Positions 45,749 to 57,345 of a DNA stretch of 64,000 bases are shown here, piece by piece. This stretch comes from Solea solea (Eukaryota > Chordata > Actinopteri > Pleuronectiformes > Soleidae): positions 23,549,398 to 23,613,397 of the forward strand of contig NC_081144.1 in NCBI RefSeq assembly GCF_958295425.1, written 5' to 3'. The stretch's first letter is position 1. The number at the start of each line of letters is the position of its first letter. The position numbers were made by a program, and so were the translations under genes. Under the pieces are notes generated by a model, which ran no database searches, was not told the origin of the DNA, and was given only the letters and a program-made list of their open reading frames with translations.

Positions 45749-48700
45749 GCCGGAGCATGCATCGCTCCGGTCGTCTAACTACCCTATGCCGTCTTTCCCT
45801 CAGGGCCCAGCCTACGCGTCTGATCACCTGGCACCCCGGGGGGCTCCTCAGACGCCAGGGCAGGTGTGCTGGCGGTGTGGGCAGCCCGGCCACATCAGAG
45901 CGGAGTGCCCGCTCATGGAAGTGGGGCAAGTGGTTCGGGTTGCCGGGCCGCCGGCCCCCTCCCCCGGTTCGGAAGGGACGTACCGTATACCGGTATGTAT
46001 ACAAGGGGGTACACATCAAGCTCTGCTGGATTCTGGTTGTGAACAGACCATGATCCATCAGCGCTTGGTTCGACCGGGGGCATTGTTAGAGGCATCGTGG
46101 GTGAGGGTGAGGTGTGTGCATGGGGATATTCACGATTATCCTGTGGTGGCTCTGGAAATTTATTTTAAAGGGAAAAAACATAGAGTAAAGGCTGGAGTTA
46201 GTACTCGCCTCACGCACCCTCTAATTTTGGGAACAAATTGGCCGGGGTTTACGAGCTTAGCAGGGGAAACCATGGGGGTGCGGTCACGTAAGTCAGGGAA
46301 ATGTGAGTTATGTGCTGTCCTTAGTGGTGAGGCGGAGGTGCCGCATCCCGACGCTGCTGCGGGGGGGGGGGCACAGATGGCGCCCATGGAAGATTTTCCC
46401 CTAGCACAGTCTCGGGATGAGACCCTCCGCCACGCCTTTGACCAAGTGATGGAAATTGATGGTTGTCCGGTTCACCCTAACGCAGCACTCTCTCACCCCT
46501 ACTTTGTTGTCGTTAAAGACCGTTTATACAGAGTGAGTCGTGACACTCGAACAGGGGAAGAGCTCTCCCAGTTGTTAGTCCCAAAAAGCCGCCGAGAAAC
46601 GATTTTCCAGGCGGCTCACCACAACCCCATGGCGGGTCACCTCGGATATGATAAGACACTGAACCGGATCATGGCCCGATTTTACTGGCCGGGCATTCGG
46701 GCGGATGTAAGTCGGTGGTGTGCATCCTGCCGCGAATGTCAATTAGTCAACCCGCCGGCCACCCCAAAAGCGCCCTTGCGCCCATTACCATTGATGGAGG
46801 TCCCTTTTGATAGACTTGCCATGGACCTCATCGGGCCATTAGACCGGAGCGCACGGGGATATCGCTTTGTATTAGTTCTAGTGGACTATGCAACGCGATA
46901 TCCCGAGGCAGTACCCTTGCGCAACATCTCGGCGAAGAGTGTTGCACAGGCACTGTTTCAGGTCATCTCCCGAGTTGGGATCCCGAAAGAGATCCTGACT
47001 GACCAGGGCACATCGTTTATGTCACGTACACTACGCGAGCTATACGAATTACTGGGCGTCCGCTCAATCCGGACTAGTGTGTACCATCCCCAGACTGATG
47101 GCCTGGTGGAGCGGTTTAACAAAACGCTAAAGAACATGATTCGTAAGTTCGTACACGAGGATAGTCGTAATTGGGATAAATGGTTGGACCCTCTGTTGTT
47201 TGCAGTGCGGGAGGTGCCCCAGGCCTCCACGGGTTTTTCGCCCTTTGAACTCCTGTTCGGCAGAAAACCTCGGGGTGTCTTGGACCTGGTTAAGGAAAAC
47301 TGGGAGGCGGGTCCAAGCACCAGTAAAAATGAGGTACAGCACGTACTGGACCTGCGAGCAAAACTCCATTCACTGGGTCAGTTATCACGGCAGAATTTGC
47401 TCCAGGCCCAGGAACGTCAACAGCGGCTGTACAACAGAGGGGCTAAACTTAGACAGTTTTCACCGGGAGATAAAGTGCTTCTATTGCTACCATCGTCTAG
47501 CTCCAAATTACTCGCCAAGTGGCAAGGGCCCTTTGTGGTCACACGGCGGGTGGGGGAGGTTGACTATGAGGTTGTGCGTTCTGACAGGGGTGGAGCAACA
47601 CAGATTTACCACCTTAACCTCCTCAAAGCCTGGAGGGAGGTGGCGTCTGTTTCTCTGGCCACCACGGTGATTGAGAGAGATGAGCTGGGACCGGAGGTGA
47701 CTAAATCAAACAGGTCGGCGCCGGTCCCCGTTGACGTTCATCTCTCGCCGGGCCAGAGAGCAGACGTGGCCTCGTTGCAGCGGCGGTTTGCCGACGTGTT
47801 CTCTCCCCTGCCAGGACGCACAAACCTCATACACCACCACATAGAAACTTCCCCGGGTGTGACAGTGCGTTCACGACCCTATCGCCTGCCGGAACATAAG
47901 AGGAAAACTGTTCAGGCAGAACTTCAGGCTATGTTAGAGATGGGAGTAATAGAAGAGTCCAACAGTGACTGGTGTTGCCCCATTGTTCTTGTTCGCAAGT
48001 CTGATGGGTCAATACGGTTCTGTGTGGACTACCGTAGAGTCAACGAGGTGTCCAAATTCGATGCCTATCCAATGCCCCGGGTCGACGAACTCCTGGATCG
48101 GCTGGGCACGGCTCGCTTTTTTACGACACTGGATTTGACCAAGGGCTACTGGCAGATTCCCTTGTCGCTAGAGTCCAGGGAAAAAACGGCCTTCTCCACT
48201 CCGTATGGTTTGTACCAATTTGTCACGCTTCCATTTGGGTTGTTCGGGGCCCCAGCCACGTTCCAGCGCCTCATGGACCGGGTGCTGCGGCCTCACTCTG
48301 CATATGCTGCGGCCTACTTGGATGATGTCATCATTCATAGTGAGACCTGGGAGCAGCATATGCAGCAGGTGGGAGCAGTGCTGGAGTCCCTGAGGAGGGC
48401 GGGGCTCACGGCCAATCCAGGGAAGTGTGCAGTTGGACGGAGGGAGGTACGGTATTTGGGGTACCACTTGGGGGGAGGGCAGGTGCGGCCACAGATACAA
48501 AAGACCGCAGCGGTTGCAGCCTGCCCAAGACCCAAGACCAAAAAAGAGGTTAGGAGGTTTCTGGGGCTGGCCGGTTACTATAGGAGGTTCATTCCGGCCT
48601 TCTCGGAGCTGACCAGCCCCCTAACCGACCTGACCCGAAAAGGTGCCTCAGATCCGGTCCAGTGGACGGAGCCGTGTCAGCTGGCGTTTGAGAGGGTTAA

Positions 48701-49160
48701 GCAAGCCCTCTGTGGGGAGCCACTTTTGTACACACCTAACTTTTCTCTCCCTTTCATCCTGCAGACCGACGCCTCGAACAGCGGGCTGGGGGCCGTTTTG
48801 TCCCAGGAGGTGGAGGGGGTCGACCGCCCCGTACTGTACGTTAGCCGGAAGCTAGCTCAGCGGGAGGTGAGCTACAGTACGGTGGAGAAAGAGTGCCTCG
48901 CCATACGGTGGGCGGTCGGTGCCCTCCGCTACTATCTCCTGGGGCGCCCATTCACCCTCTGGTCGGACCATGCCCCGCTCCAATGGCTCCACCGCATGAA
49001 AGATGCCAACGCGCGGATCACTCGCTGGTATCTGGCTTTGCAGCCTTTCCGGTTCAAGGTGATCCATAGGCCGGGGAACCGCATGGCCGTGGCCGACTTT
49101 CTCTCCCGCTCTGCGGAGGGGGGGGGGAGTGGGCTTGCGGCCGGCGGGGTCCCGGCCTAA
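44925..49160 (+). CDS. Gag-Pol polyprotein, integrase upstream of reverse transcriptase
   Basis: A single frame of 1,411 aa encodes all retrotransposition functions. I chose the ATG at 44,925, just after the PBS; the frame is open upstream to an ATG at 44,805, but that lies inside the LTR. Residue positions from this start: Gln-rich helix ~10-60; SCAN-like capsid ~147-229; His-Thr repeat from a CA microsatellite; CCHC knuckle CWRCGQPGHIRAEC 315-328; protease with LLDSG (Asp369) and ILG flap-side motif; integrase HHCC (His565/His572/Cys602/Cys605) and D634, D693, E729 (DD35E spacing); GPF at 868-870; RT with YLDD at 1131-1134; RNase H with D1282, E1323, D1348. No stop or frameshift separates gag and pol, so how Gag is made in excess is unclear. 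No chromodomain and no env are seen. Confidence 0.93.
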
Positions 49161-49163
49161 GTC

Positions 49164-49175
49164 GGGCGGTGGGGG
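49164..49175 (+). promoter_or_regulatory. candidate polypurine tract
   Basis: GGGCGGTGGGGG followed by TA, immediately before the 3' LTR. It is G-rich but broken by two pyrimidines, so it is a weak match to a classical tract. Confidence 0.5.
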
Positions 49176-49177
49176 TA

Positions 49178-49549
49178 TGTGGCAGTGGGGCTTGGTTAGA
49201 GCGACGGCTGCTGGAGGAAAGGAAGGAGTGGCTCAGCCGGTGATCAGACAGCTGGACAGAATCAGGTAATTAGTCAGCTATATAAGCATGTTTGTAACCT
49301 GGTTCTGATCTCTTGCAGTAGGCTGGGTCCGCACGCAGACACGGAAAGTCAGAGAGAGAGAGAGAGAGAGAGTCAGAGCAGCGCAGCGCAGCGCAGCGCA
49401 GCGCAGCAGAGCGCTGACATCGCAGCCACAGCTGACTTCTTTTTATTTGTTTGGTTGATTGTTTTGAGTTGACAATAAACCGGTCTATTTACTCCCTCAA
49501 CGCCGCCTCCTCGTCCTTCCCGAACCCCAGTGAGTGGGAAAAGCTCACA
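49178..49549 (+). repeat. 3' LTR (372 bp)
   Basis: Identical to the 5' LTR except for five instead of three GCGCA units near 49,380. The GA run has the same length in both. It carries TATATAAG at 49,279-49,286 and AATAAA at 49,474-49,479. Confidence 0.93.
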
Positions 49550-49554
49550 CCATG
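49550..49554 (+). repeat. LTR element target-site duplication, right
   Basis: CCATG, matching 44,537-44,541. Confidence 0.85.
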
Positions 49555-49622
49555 TAATATGAAAAACACAGGATTATTTTATTGTTTATGGCAAATATAA
49601 ATGTAAAATGTCCCCCAAAGGT

Positions 49623-49800
49623 ATCATTACATTACATGTCATTTAGTAGACACTTTTATCCAAAGCAACTTACAATGGAATTGATTACAATCAGCCAGGG
49701 GTGGAGTCGAACTTGCGACCATTGCGACCATGATGTCTTTCGCACACAGGGTACCGGTCTTAACCACTGCTGTTAACCACTGAGCTCGTCCATCCCGCGT
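49623..49800 (-). repeat. tRNA-derived SINE (antisense)
   Basis: On the minus strand the head reads GAGCTCAGTGGTTAA (A-box like) and AGTTCGACTCC (B-box like). The tail is TTGCTTTGGATAAAAGTGTC followed by TACTAAATGACATGTAATG, a 3' end I recall from several fish SINEs. The B-box lies in AGGGGTGGAGTCGAACTTGC on the plus strand. It is a repeat rather than a functional tRNA gene; no cloverleaf closes properly. Confidence 0.65.
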
Positions 49801-49814
49801 ATCAACCTTCTTGA

Positions 49815-50245
49815 CACCTGATATGTCTTTGGGCTGTAGGCCTCTTATCTCCAGTGAAGGACAGCATATCAAGACATTTTGGACAATGCTATGCTTCCAA
49901 CGTTGTGTTTGAAGAAGGCCCTTTACTATTCAAACATGACTGTGTCCCAGTGCACAAAGCAAGGACTATAAAGACATGGTTTCTTTGATTTTAAGTTTGG
50001 TACTTGGTGGAAGAACTTGACTGACCCACACAGAGCCCTGATCTTTAACCCCATCCATCATGCACTTTTGGGATGAACTGGAACAGATATTGTGAGCCAG
50101 ACCTTCTCGTCCAACACCAGAGTCTGACCTCATAAATGCTTTACCGAATGAATGGACACAAATTCACCACAGAAAGTCTTCCAAAAAGAGTGGAAGCTGT
50201 TATAGCTGCAAATGGGGGACCAACTCCATATTAAAGTACTGCAGA
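49815..50245 (+). pseudogene. Tc1-like transposase C-terminal relic
   Basis: The plus strand reads like the last third of a fish Tc1 transposase gene: GACATTTTGGACAATGCTAT, CATGACTGTGTCCCAGTGCA, AAGAACTTGACTGACCCACA, CAGAGCCCTGATCTTTAACC, TTTTGGGATGAACTGGAACA, GGAAGCTGTTATAGCTGCAA. The normal coding sense here is the H-D-N-x-P-x-H and S-P-D-L-N-P-I-E-x-x-W region of the DDE domain. Stops and indels interrupt every frame, so it is dead. The 5' two thirds are missing; the left neighbour is the antisense SINE. Confidence 0.7.
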
Positions 50246-50249
50246 TATT

Positions 50250-51474
50250 GTTATATTTCTTTGGATGGGATGGATGGATGGACTTCCCCTCCCCCTCTCA
50301 GTATAAGCTCTGAAGGATTCACTCACATATCCCCATTCTGTTTCTAATAATAAACTGTTTGTCCACAAAGATCAGCTTTCTTCATACTGGAGATTATTGA
50401 GCAAAACCGGTTAACAATGAAACACTATTTCCACAATCCAAGATGAAGCCCACCCACAAGCTCAGAGATGCCAAACACCAGCCACACAACACATATTAGA
50501 CACACATTGGAAAAAAAAAAAAAAACACGTCTCTCTCTCCCTTGTTGGACAGAAAAGAAAAATCCAATTTGTAATTTTGCAGCATCTCATTGATCCACAC
50601 AGCTGTCGCACTTCCTCTCTGTCTGCCGAGCCTTGATATCTAGACGCCACTTGGCCCTGAGGGAACCTTCTTGATTTCAGCTGAGTGAGACAAGGCCATG
50701 AACCGAACCAGTCCTGATTAGCTCGCAGGATTTTAACTGTCCATTTGTGGTCACTTTTATGTTTACTGCCAATTTTCTCTCCGCTCTGTTCTACAGCTGC
50801 AGGGTTACACTAAAGCTGATTTACTGCACTGTATCTGGTCAAGAAGACACTGTGTGTGTTACGACGGTGAAGGACAGAGTTCAATCACTTCTGCTTCTAA
50901 AACTATGAAGTGAAGAACTTTCAAAGTTTGAAGGAATAAAACTTTGAGGTAGACGGGCTGCAGCAGCAACAGAAGACACAAAAAAACAGGAAAATCAAGC
51001 TACAATTCCAATGAGTCCACTCAAATAAGACTACAATTGGGTGATTGAATTTACTGGAAGATTTGGATGGTAAGTAGAGCATGGATTCCAAACTGGAGCT
51101 CGTCAGAACCAGAGCAGGACCTGTCAGATCAGGCCAAGTTCAAACAACAATCTAGAAATGGTAAATTCAAGTAATTTCCATTTTCATTTAGAGAAAATAG
51201 TATTAATTCAATGACTCCACTTCTCCCCGTAGGGATCATTTGCCTCCATCATGCCCTATCCATTTTGTCCCTCTGTCTTCGGGCAACAGTAGCATATTTT
51301 TCTCAGCACAGATGGTGGACATTGTTGACCCTCAACCGATCTGGTATGGCAGTGTTGTTTTCACTGATCTGCATATTTGATTTGGCAAAGGTTTTACTTC
51401 CTTGTGCAACCCTACTCATTTATTCAGGCTTGAATGTGACCCCCTAGTGGCTGGGTTTAATAAATAGATGTATA

Positions 51475-51514
<40 letters not shown>

Positions 51515-52580
51515 GTGTTTGACTTGGTGCTAACGATTCACGACAGGACAGGGAGAACGCAACACTCGAGATATTGAAGCCATCAAAGGTGGATGTTATC
51601 GTTTACATCCACAACAACTCAAAATAAACCACAATAGTTGGATTATGTAAAGTCAATAATCTTCAGTGGTTACAAGAGTTTGGGTTGGGCTGGGACAAGA
51701 AAATATGGGACGCCTTTCAGGTTTGGTCAAAATTCAGAAATAGGAATTATCATCTCGAAACCATGGATTCTTCTTGTCTTGTATGGTTGGGGTTTTTGTT
51801 GGTGTGGTTGATATGTTACTGACTCCTTAAGTCCCATTTCCACCAAGTGGTTCAATTCAGTTTGGACGTTTTCAATGTCAAACGTGAAATATCATACCAA
51901 AATAACCAATCCCTGCTGTTTCAGTTTTGTTTTGTTGATTGTGAAGAGTGAAGAATTATTGGATGACATCCCTGTCCAATCAAAAACGGTAAAAATAAAT
52001 ACATTGATGAATGTCTTTGAAGCTTTATTTGTTCTCTTGTTTTTCCTTCTTCGCCTCATAATTGAAAACATCTTTTTGTCAGATCTTGTGTTACAAAAAC
52101 AATCCACATTAACTGTGTAACGACTGATATTTAGATCTGCGCTCACGGCGGTTGAAAGAGACCCGGTCTGTCGTCTCATGCAGAGTGTGTCTTTAACCGT
52201 GTCCCAGTGGGTGAGTGTATTGATCGTGGAAGAGCCTTTGGTTCTGTGGTTATTAATAGCCCGAGGAGAGATGCCTAATGGGAGCTCGACTTCCTCCAAC
52301 TGGTTTATTCATAGTAGGATCATTAGAACAATAATTGACCTCCTTCCTGCTCGTCTTTCTGACTGACACACGACAACACACCGCGTGTGCACGTGTGTAT
52401 TTCGTCTTGTGAGGACATATTGGACAATCCTCAGAACTTTAAATGTCTGTTTGACGCTTAAGTCTTAAGTTAGGGTTCAGTGGTCCTGTGTGGGTTTCTT
52501 ATGCAACGGCCTATGGACTAGGACCATTTGAGGCTCTGGCAGCAATGTGGGGAAGGTTAGTGGGGACAGCACAGAGGGTG
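50250..52580. other. no recognised gene
   Basis: Contains an (AAT)n run at about 51,475-51,513. A 135-aa minus-strand frame at 51,892-52,299 has no domain I recognise. Confidence 0.4.
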
Positions 52581-52594
52581 GCTACATGTTAATG

Positions 52595-52690
52595 GGGTGA
52601 ATGTGTAGCTCAGCTGGCAGAACTCCAGCCCTCCCCACAGGAGTCCCGAGGTTGATTGGCAAAGCCCGCTGCCAGAGATGAGCTCCAACT
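52595..52690 (+). repeat. possible tRNA-like SINE remnant
   Basis: GTGTAGCTCAGCTGGCAGAA is A-box like and GGTTGATTGGC could be a decayed B-box about 50 bp downstream. No body or target duplication is recognised. Confidence 0.3.
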
Positions 52691-53399
52691 CCCGGCCACA
52701 AGGATTAGGTTTAGAGTTTTTTTTCACAACTTCAAATGGTTTTTTGAAGGTTAGTGGAGCCTGTATTAATCTGCCATGACATATTATGGCTATAATTATC
52801 ATTTAACACAATACATTTCCTACATAATGTACCTTTGACTGAGCTCTTTTATTGCCTACAGCTCGGCAGTTAATATAGGTTATATTGTAGCCGAGTTGCC
52901 TGTGATCTCTGTCCTATTTTAAGATGTTGTATTTTTATATTCCCATCACCTCCTCTTTGTTTTCAACTGTCATCTCCTCGCCCTGGTCTCGTGTTGGCTG
53001 GAGTCATTGCAGATTTTTATTAATCTTTACAGCATTTTTTTAGGTGAATACCTGGTCTGTGATACATCTTTGACCAGATTATTGGGCTGTAATCATGTTG
53101 TGTGGACGAGGCTTTAGTGGTGCCACAAATCTAGAAAGACAGCCATGTATATAGGTGAGAATATGTCCTTCTATGCACTGGTGTTAAAACTTGCTCAATA
53201 TTATTAATGTTTCCCAAACTTCCTAAATGGGGACCCACTTTTAAAGATGGCAAACTATTGTGATCCAGAATGAGGCAAATATTTGCATAATGTACTAAAC
53301 TAATCCACAGCCGTTTCTTTAACACCTAATTTCATTCATTTCATCTCCAATTGGTAAAAGAACCATTTCCAAGAGATGTTTGGTAAAATAATTGAAATT

Positions 53400-53880
53400 T
53401 AATTTTTAGATAGACAGATATGTAGATTTCAATATTGTCATTTCACATGGTATTACAAGAACACACCAGCTTCTGACCGCACAACTGAGAAGAGTCACTT
53501 ATACACCAATAACCCTCAAAATAAAAAAACAGCTTATGCATGTCATTTAAAATATATATACATAAATATTAAAGAGAAGGTTAGTAATATAATGTTAATA
53601 TGTTTTAAAGGCAACTACCTCCCAATTGGCCTACTGATTCCTGAATCTAAGTAGACCACAACAAAGTAACATTCACCCACAACTGGGTACATAAAGCTAC
53701 ATTCTTGGGACTGCTAAATTCTGATGGCCAGCGGAAAGTAGCTGTTCTTGAGTCGGTTTGTTCTGCAGCGGATGCTGCGGAACCTCCTGCCAGACGCCAG
53801 CAGGGAGAACAGTCCATGGTGGGGGTGGGTGCGGTCAGTGAGGATCAGGAGGATCAGGAGGAGCTTCTGTTGAGAAAATC
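53400..53880. repeat. LINE-derived fragment
   Basis: CTGATGGCCAGCGGAAAGTA, GCAGCGGATGCTGCGGAACC, TCCTGCCAGACGCCAGCAGG and AACAGTCCATGGTGGGGGTG match a non-coding stretch I recall next to fish LINE tails. A short TAGATAGACAGA tract lies at the left edge. It could equally be another repeat class. Confidence 0.4.
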
Positions 53881-54479
53881 AGTTTAAAAATAATGACAAT
53901 CAAGGTAATAATAATAATATGCTCATAAATATTATCTGTTTTATAAATGTGAACTGTTTATGTGTTATTTCACAATGTTAGTGTGCAGATAAGAGCATCT
54001 GATAAGGTACGCTTGAAGGCTAGGACAGGCTCACTTAGAGGCCATGTTCATGTGTCTCCAGATTTTGGAATTCACCCATTTGGCAATCACCCAAGGACAG
54101 GCTGAACCTGCACATAGTTGGGTAGTACCTAAATATTCCAAAAATATTCCTGCTGATTCGGCAATCAAAGTAACCAATCAACGTGCAATTGCCAAGAACT
54201 GTTTACGTGGTTGCAGAAGTAACCAATCAGAGTAAGAGGGGGCAAACCCCTCCCTTACATGTTTAAAAAAAGGGAAAAGACGTAAGATAACCACCATTAG
54301 AACAGCTTAGCCGAAGCTAATCGTGGAAAATACGTGATGAGAGACCAAAAAGAATAAGGCAGGGAAACTGAAAGGGGATTGCTCGTTCCCAGAGGATCAG
54401 TGTCAGTGTCACAGTGTCATGCTGTGTGCTCACCTTGATGTTTGATTGTGGATCCATAATTAAATGTTATTTGACCTGA

Positions 54480-54965
54480 AGGACAACAGCTTCAACTCTT
54501 CATTACTTTTTGCTGCAACTTTAGCTGATGCATCACGACAAAGATACACAGCGTCTCTGAGTTTGTGGAGTTCTTGATCCAGTCTTTTCCTTCTGGCCTC
54601 TTGCTGATTCCACTGCAGTGTATTTTCCCTCCCGAGTACCTCAATTGAACCGTGTTACGAGGGTGCTTATATTCGGCTCAGCATCCTTGAACCACAGCAT
54701 TTCCACAGTCCCACCTTTGCACAATGGCATCCCTCTTTGCCAGGGCGTTGCTCAGTTCACAGTTGTCGTCCGTTGGGTATATCTGTCCCAGTCCTTCGAT
54801 ATATTCATTGCAGGCATCGGCGAAAATATCATAGTCGCTCTCCAATTCTGCCAACTCTTGCGGCAATTTTCCTTTACCTAGGTGACCAGCGTTGACAATA
54901 AGGCGCTTAATACGCGTTGTCAGGCTCTGCTGCGCATTTGATCGCCTCTGCTGTAGGTTTTCTAG
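54480..54965 (-). pseudogene. possible LTR-retrotransposon gag fragment
   Basis: The minus frame between about 54,965 and 54,678 reads LENLQQRRSNAQQSLTTRIK, then a helical, charged stretch with ELAELESDYDIFADACNEYI. It continues in another frame below 54,678 with KRLDQELHKLRDAVYLC. The helical composition resembles the N-terminal gag region of BEL/Pao-type elements. It lacks a zinc knuckle and any pol domain, and is cut on its 5' side by a plus-strand LINE piece. Family assignment is tentative. Confidence 0.35.
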
Positions 54966-55530
54966 ATCTGGCTTGGAAATCGTGGAGTCATACAAGTATT
55001 TAGGTACAATACTTGACTCTAGACTCAAGTTTGACAAAAACACAGAGTCTATGGTTAAATGGGGCCAACAACGTATCCATCTACTGCGGAAGCTGAATTC
55101 TTTTAATGTTTCTAAGAGCATTTATGCAACTTTTATCATTCCTTTATTGAAAGTCTGTTGACGTATTCTTTTATTTGTTGGTTTTATTGTCTATCTGTGA
55201 AGGAGAAGAACTGTCTCAGCAGCATCTCTAAAGTTCTATCTGGAAAAAAAGGGTAATCCAAAAAGCTAGGAAGATCATTAGTCATCCTGCTAAAAGAACA
55301 CAGGCCAGGTATTTTTAACTTGAGTCTTAATGTGTATGTTTATTCTCTAATATCTTTTTTTTTCATTTTTACTTGCTTCGACTGCCCATGCCAACCTGCT
55401 GTACTGAGTAGTTGCTGTATGTGTTGTTGTTTTGTTGTCAGTTTGTTTTACGCTTATGTGACTGAGGCTGCAAACTGAATTGCCCTGCAGGGATACAGTA
55501 AATAAAGGTGTTGAATTGAATTTTACTTCT
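54960..55530 (+). pseudogene. non-LTR retrotransposon 3' fragment
   Basis: The plus frame gives GLEIVESYKYLGTILDSRLK and LLRKLNSFNVSKSIYATFII, the post-RT region (YLG-x-x-L-D) of a fish LINE. A further frame near 55,205-55,290 continues with SSISKVLSGKKG. The 3' UTR ends GAATTGCCCTGCAGGGATAC AGTAAATAAAGG with TTGAATTGAA tail repeats at about 55,511-55,525. Catalytic motifs are absent. Confidence 0.65.
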
Positions 55531-56780
55531 TTGAATTCCTGTCTCACTCGGAAAAGGAATTGTTCAAAGGATTTGATTCTTTCAAAAAAGTGTGCTTCGT
55601 TGGCGATGGCTCTTTCAAAGGATTCAGTTCTTTGCAAACGACTCGTCCACGATTGGCACACGAATGTCCACGCCCCCAGCTGTCGACGTCACAACGTCAC
55701 AGTCTGTGAGGCTCTTCCGTAGTACTGTTAGTGGTTTAAGGTTTAGCCCTCCGCCCAGAAGAGCTCTGTATTCCTTGTGTGATCTTCACAGCCTTCTTCG
55801 CGGCTGCGGCACTTCCTTTAATCCTTCAACGGCTCCGTTAGCTCCTTGCTCTGGCTCCTCCGTTTTAGTGATTCATGGTCGCTTCACCCGTCCTCCACTC
55901 GGCAGTCCGTACTCTGCTGGTACTGCACCGACAACAGTTTTACAACTGTCCAGATTTCGACTGGCTGATCCTTTCAGCTCAATAATCCCTTCTGGAAGGG
56001 GCAACCAGAACAAGTAAGGCGGGTACAACTCGACTGTCTTTCTGAAGGTTTATTTCACACACACAGTTAGCGGTAGCTCGACAGCAGTTAAACAGCAGTT
56101 AGACTAGTCAGACTAGTCAGTTAGACAGTTAGGTTGTAAAACCGACAAGTCGTACAAGTTCTGACGATAGTAGATTTACAAAGGCACATATGAAGGTTAA
56201 CAAAAGAGCTTTGATGATGCAACAGTGCTTTGATACCAATTACAACAATAAATAGATAAATAGAATGAAAGCTTTGCCTGCTAGAAAGTTCTAAATTTGG
56301 GGATTGTAATCTAAAGAGAAAGCAAAATAAAAGATGCAAGAAAGGAACCACTTAAGTAAATAATTTTTTGAGTGTGGTGCGTTTTCACAAAACGACCACA
56401 GTAGCATTAAGTAGTAGCATAAACTCAGGTTTGAAAATACCACGTAAACCTGATCATTTTAGAGTGAAAGTGTCCACACACCCCTGCCTCATGCAGGGCC
56501 TTTCATCTTTGCTCAATGTATAATATACACTTCATATTATGATTATTTTGTGTTTCTTCTACTGTGTGTGTGTGTGTGTGTGTGTGTGTTGCGCTCTGTG
56601 GGATCTCCGCCTCCCTCTGCTCTTGCTCATATCCAGGATCCTGACAGGAGACCTCCCCGATCTCTGCCCTTATCACCTCCCCCCCGACACGAGTCTCTTG
56701 AGGCGACAAATTATTCATAAACTATTTCCCATCTTTATAGATCTGCTTTCAAAAAGCTTTGCCTTGTCTGTCATTTAAAC
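55531..56780. other. no recognised gene; TG and GA microsatellites
   Basis: A 141-aa frame at 55,592-56,017 is Ser/Pro-rich without a domain. Short direct repeats (GACTAGTCAGACTAGTCAG) lie near 56,102. TG repeats lie at about 56,563-56,590. Confidence 0.35.
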
Positions 56781-57345
56781 TGCATTAAGAGAGAGAGAGA
56801 GAGAGAGAGAACATGTGTTCATGTCTCTTGTTGCCCACTGCCCTACAACTCCCCTCCAGGGATGTGTAATCGTGTACTGATATTGGTATCAATACTATAC
56901 TTATTGATACCAATACTTACGCCATACAGTACCTCACCACCAGAGGGCAGGCTCCTCTGTTTTTAATTGAAAAGGTGTGAATCTTTTATAATTCATTCCG
57001 GAATCGGCAACAGGCCTGTGCTGCTGCGTTCACACCAAACATTTTTGTGGACATCATCAACTTCTATGTGCTACGTATAGCAACTTATGCCGTAGAGCAG
57101 CGGTCCCCAACCTTTTTTGTGCCACGGACTGGTTTAATATTTTATTTGATAAATACAACAAAATAAAATGATATGACCGGCATAAAAACTGGTATTTTCT
57201 AAATATATTAATAAACGTGAATCCACTGTGTATGCACATTTATTAACAGCGTTCTCGTAACGGCATGCGCACCGGTGGGGGGAAAAATGGCCAAGTCCAT
57301 CAACCAGTTGTGGATGCTGCCACTGACCAAAGGACAAATGTGAAG

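Larger units (their letters stand above)
44542..49549 (+). mobile_element. intact Gmr1-like Ty3/gypsy LTR retrotransposon
   Basis: A 5,008-bp element with TG...CA LTRs, a 5-bp target duplication (CCATG), a tRNA-Lys-like PBS, a purine-rich tract before the 3' LTR and a single open gag-pol frame. Domain order is gag, protease, integrase, RT, RNase H. That is the copia-like order described for the Gmr1 group of deuterostome Ty3/gypsy elements. No env frame is present. LTRs differ only by two GCGCA units and the frame has no stop or frameshift, so the insertion is very young and may be autonomous. The element is compact for a gypsy member but complete. Confidence 0.93.

Noticed and set aside
44923..46095. 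Antisense and alternate-frame ORFs of 60-178 aa across gag
   Set aside because: They are shadows of the GC-rich gag-pol frame with no independent motif.
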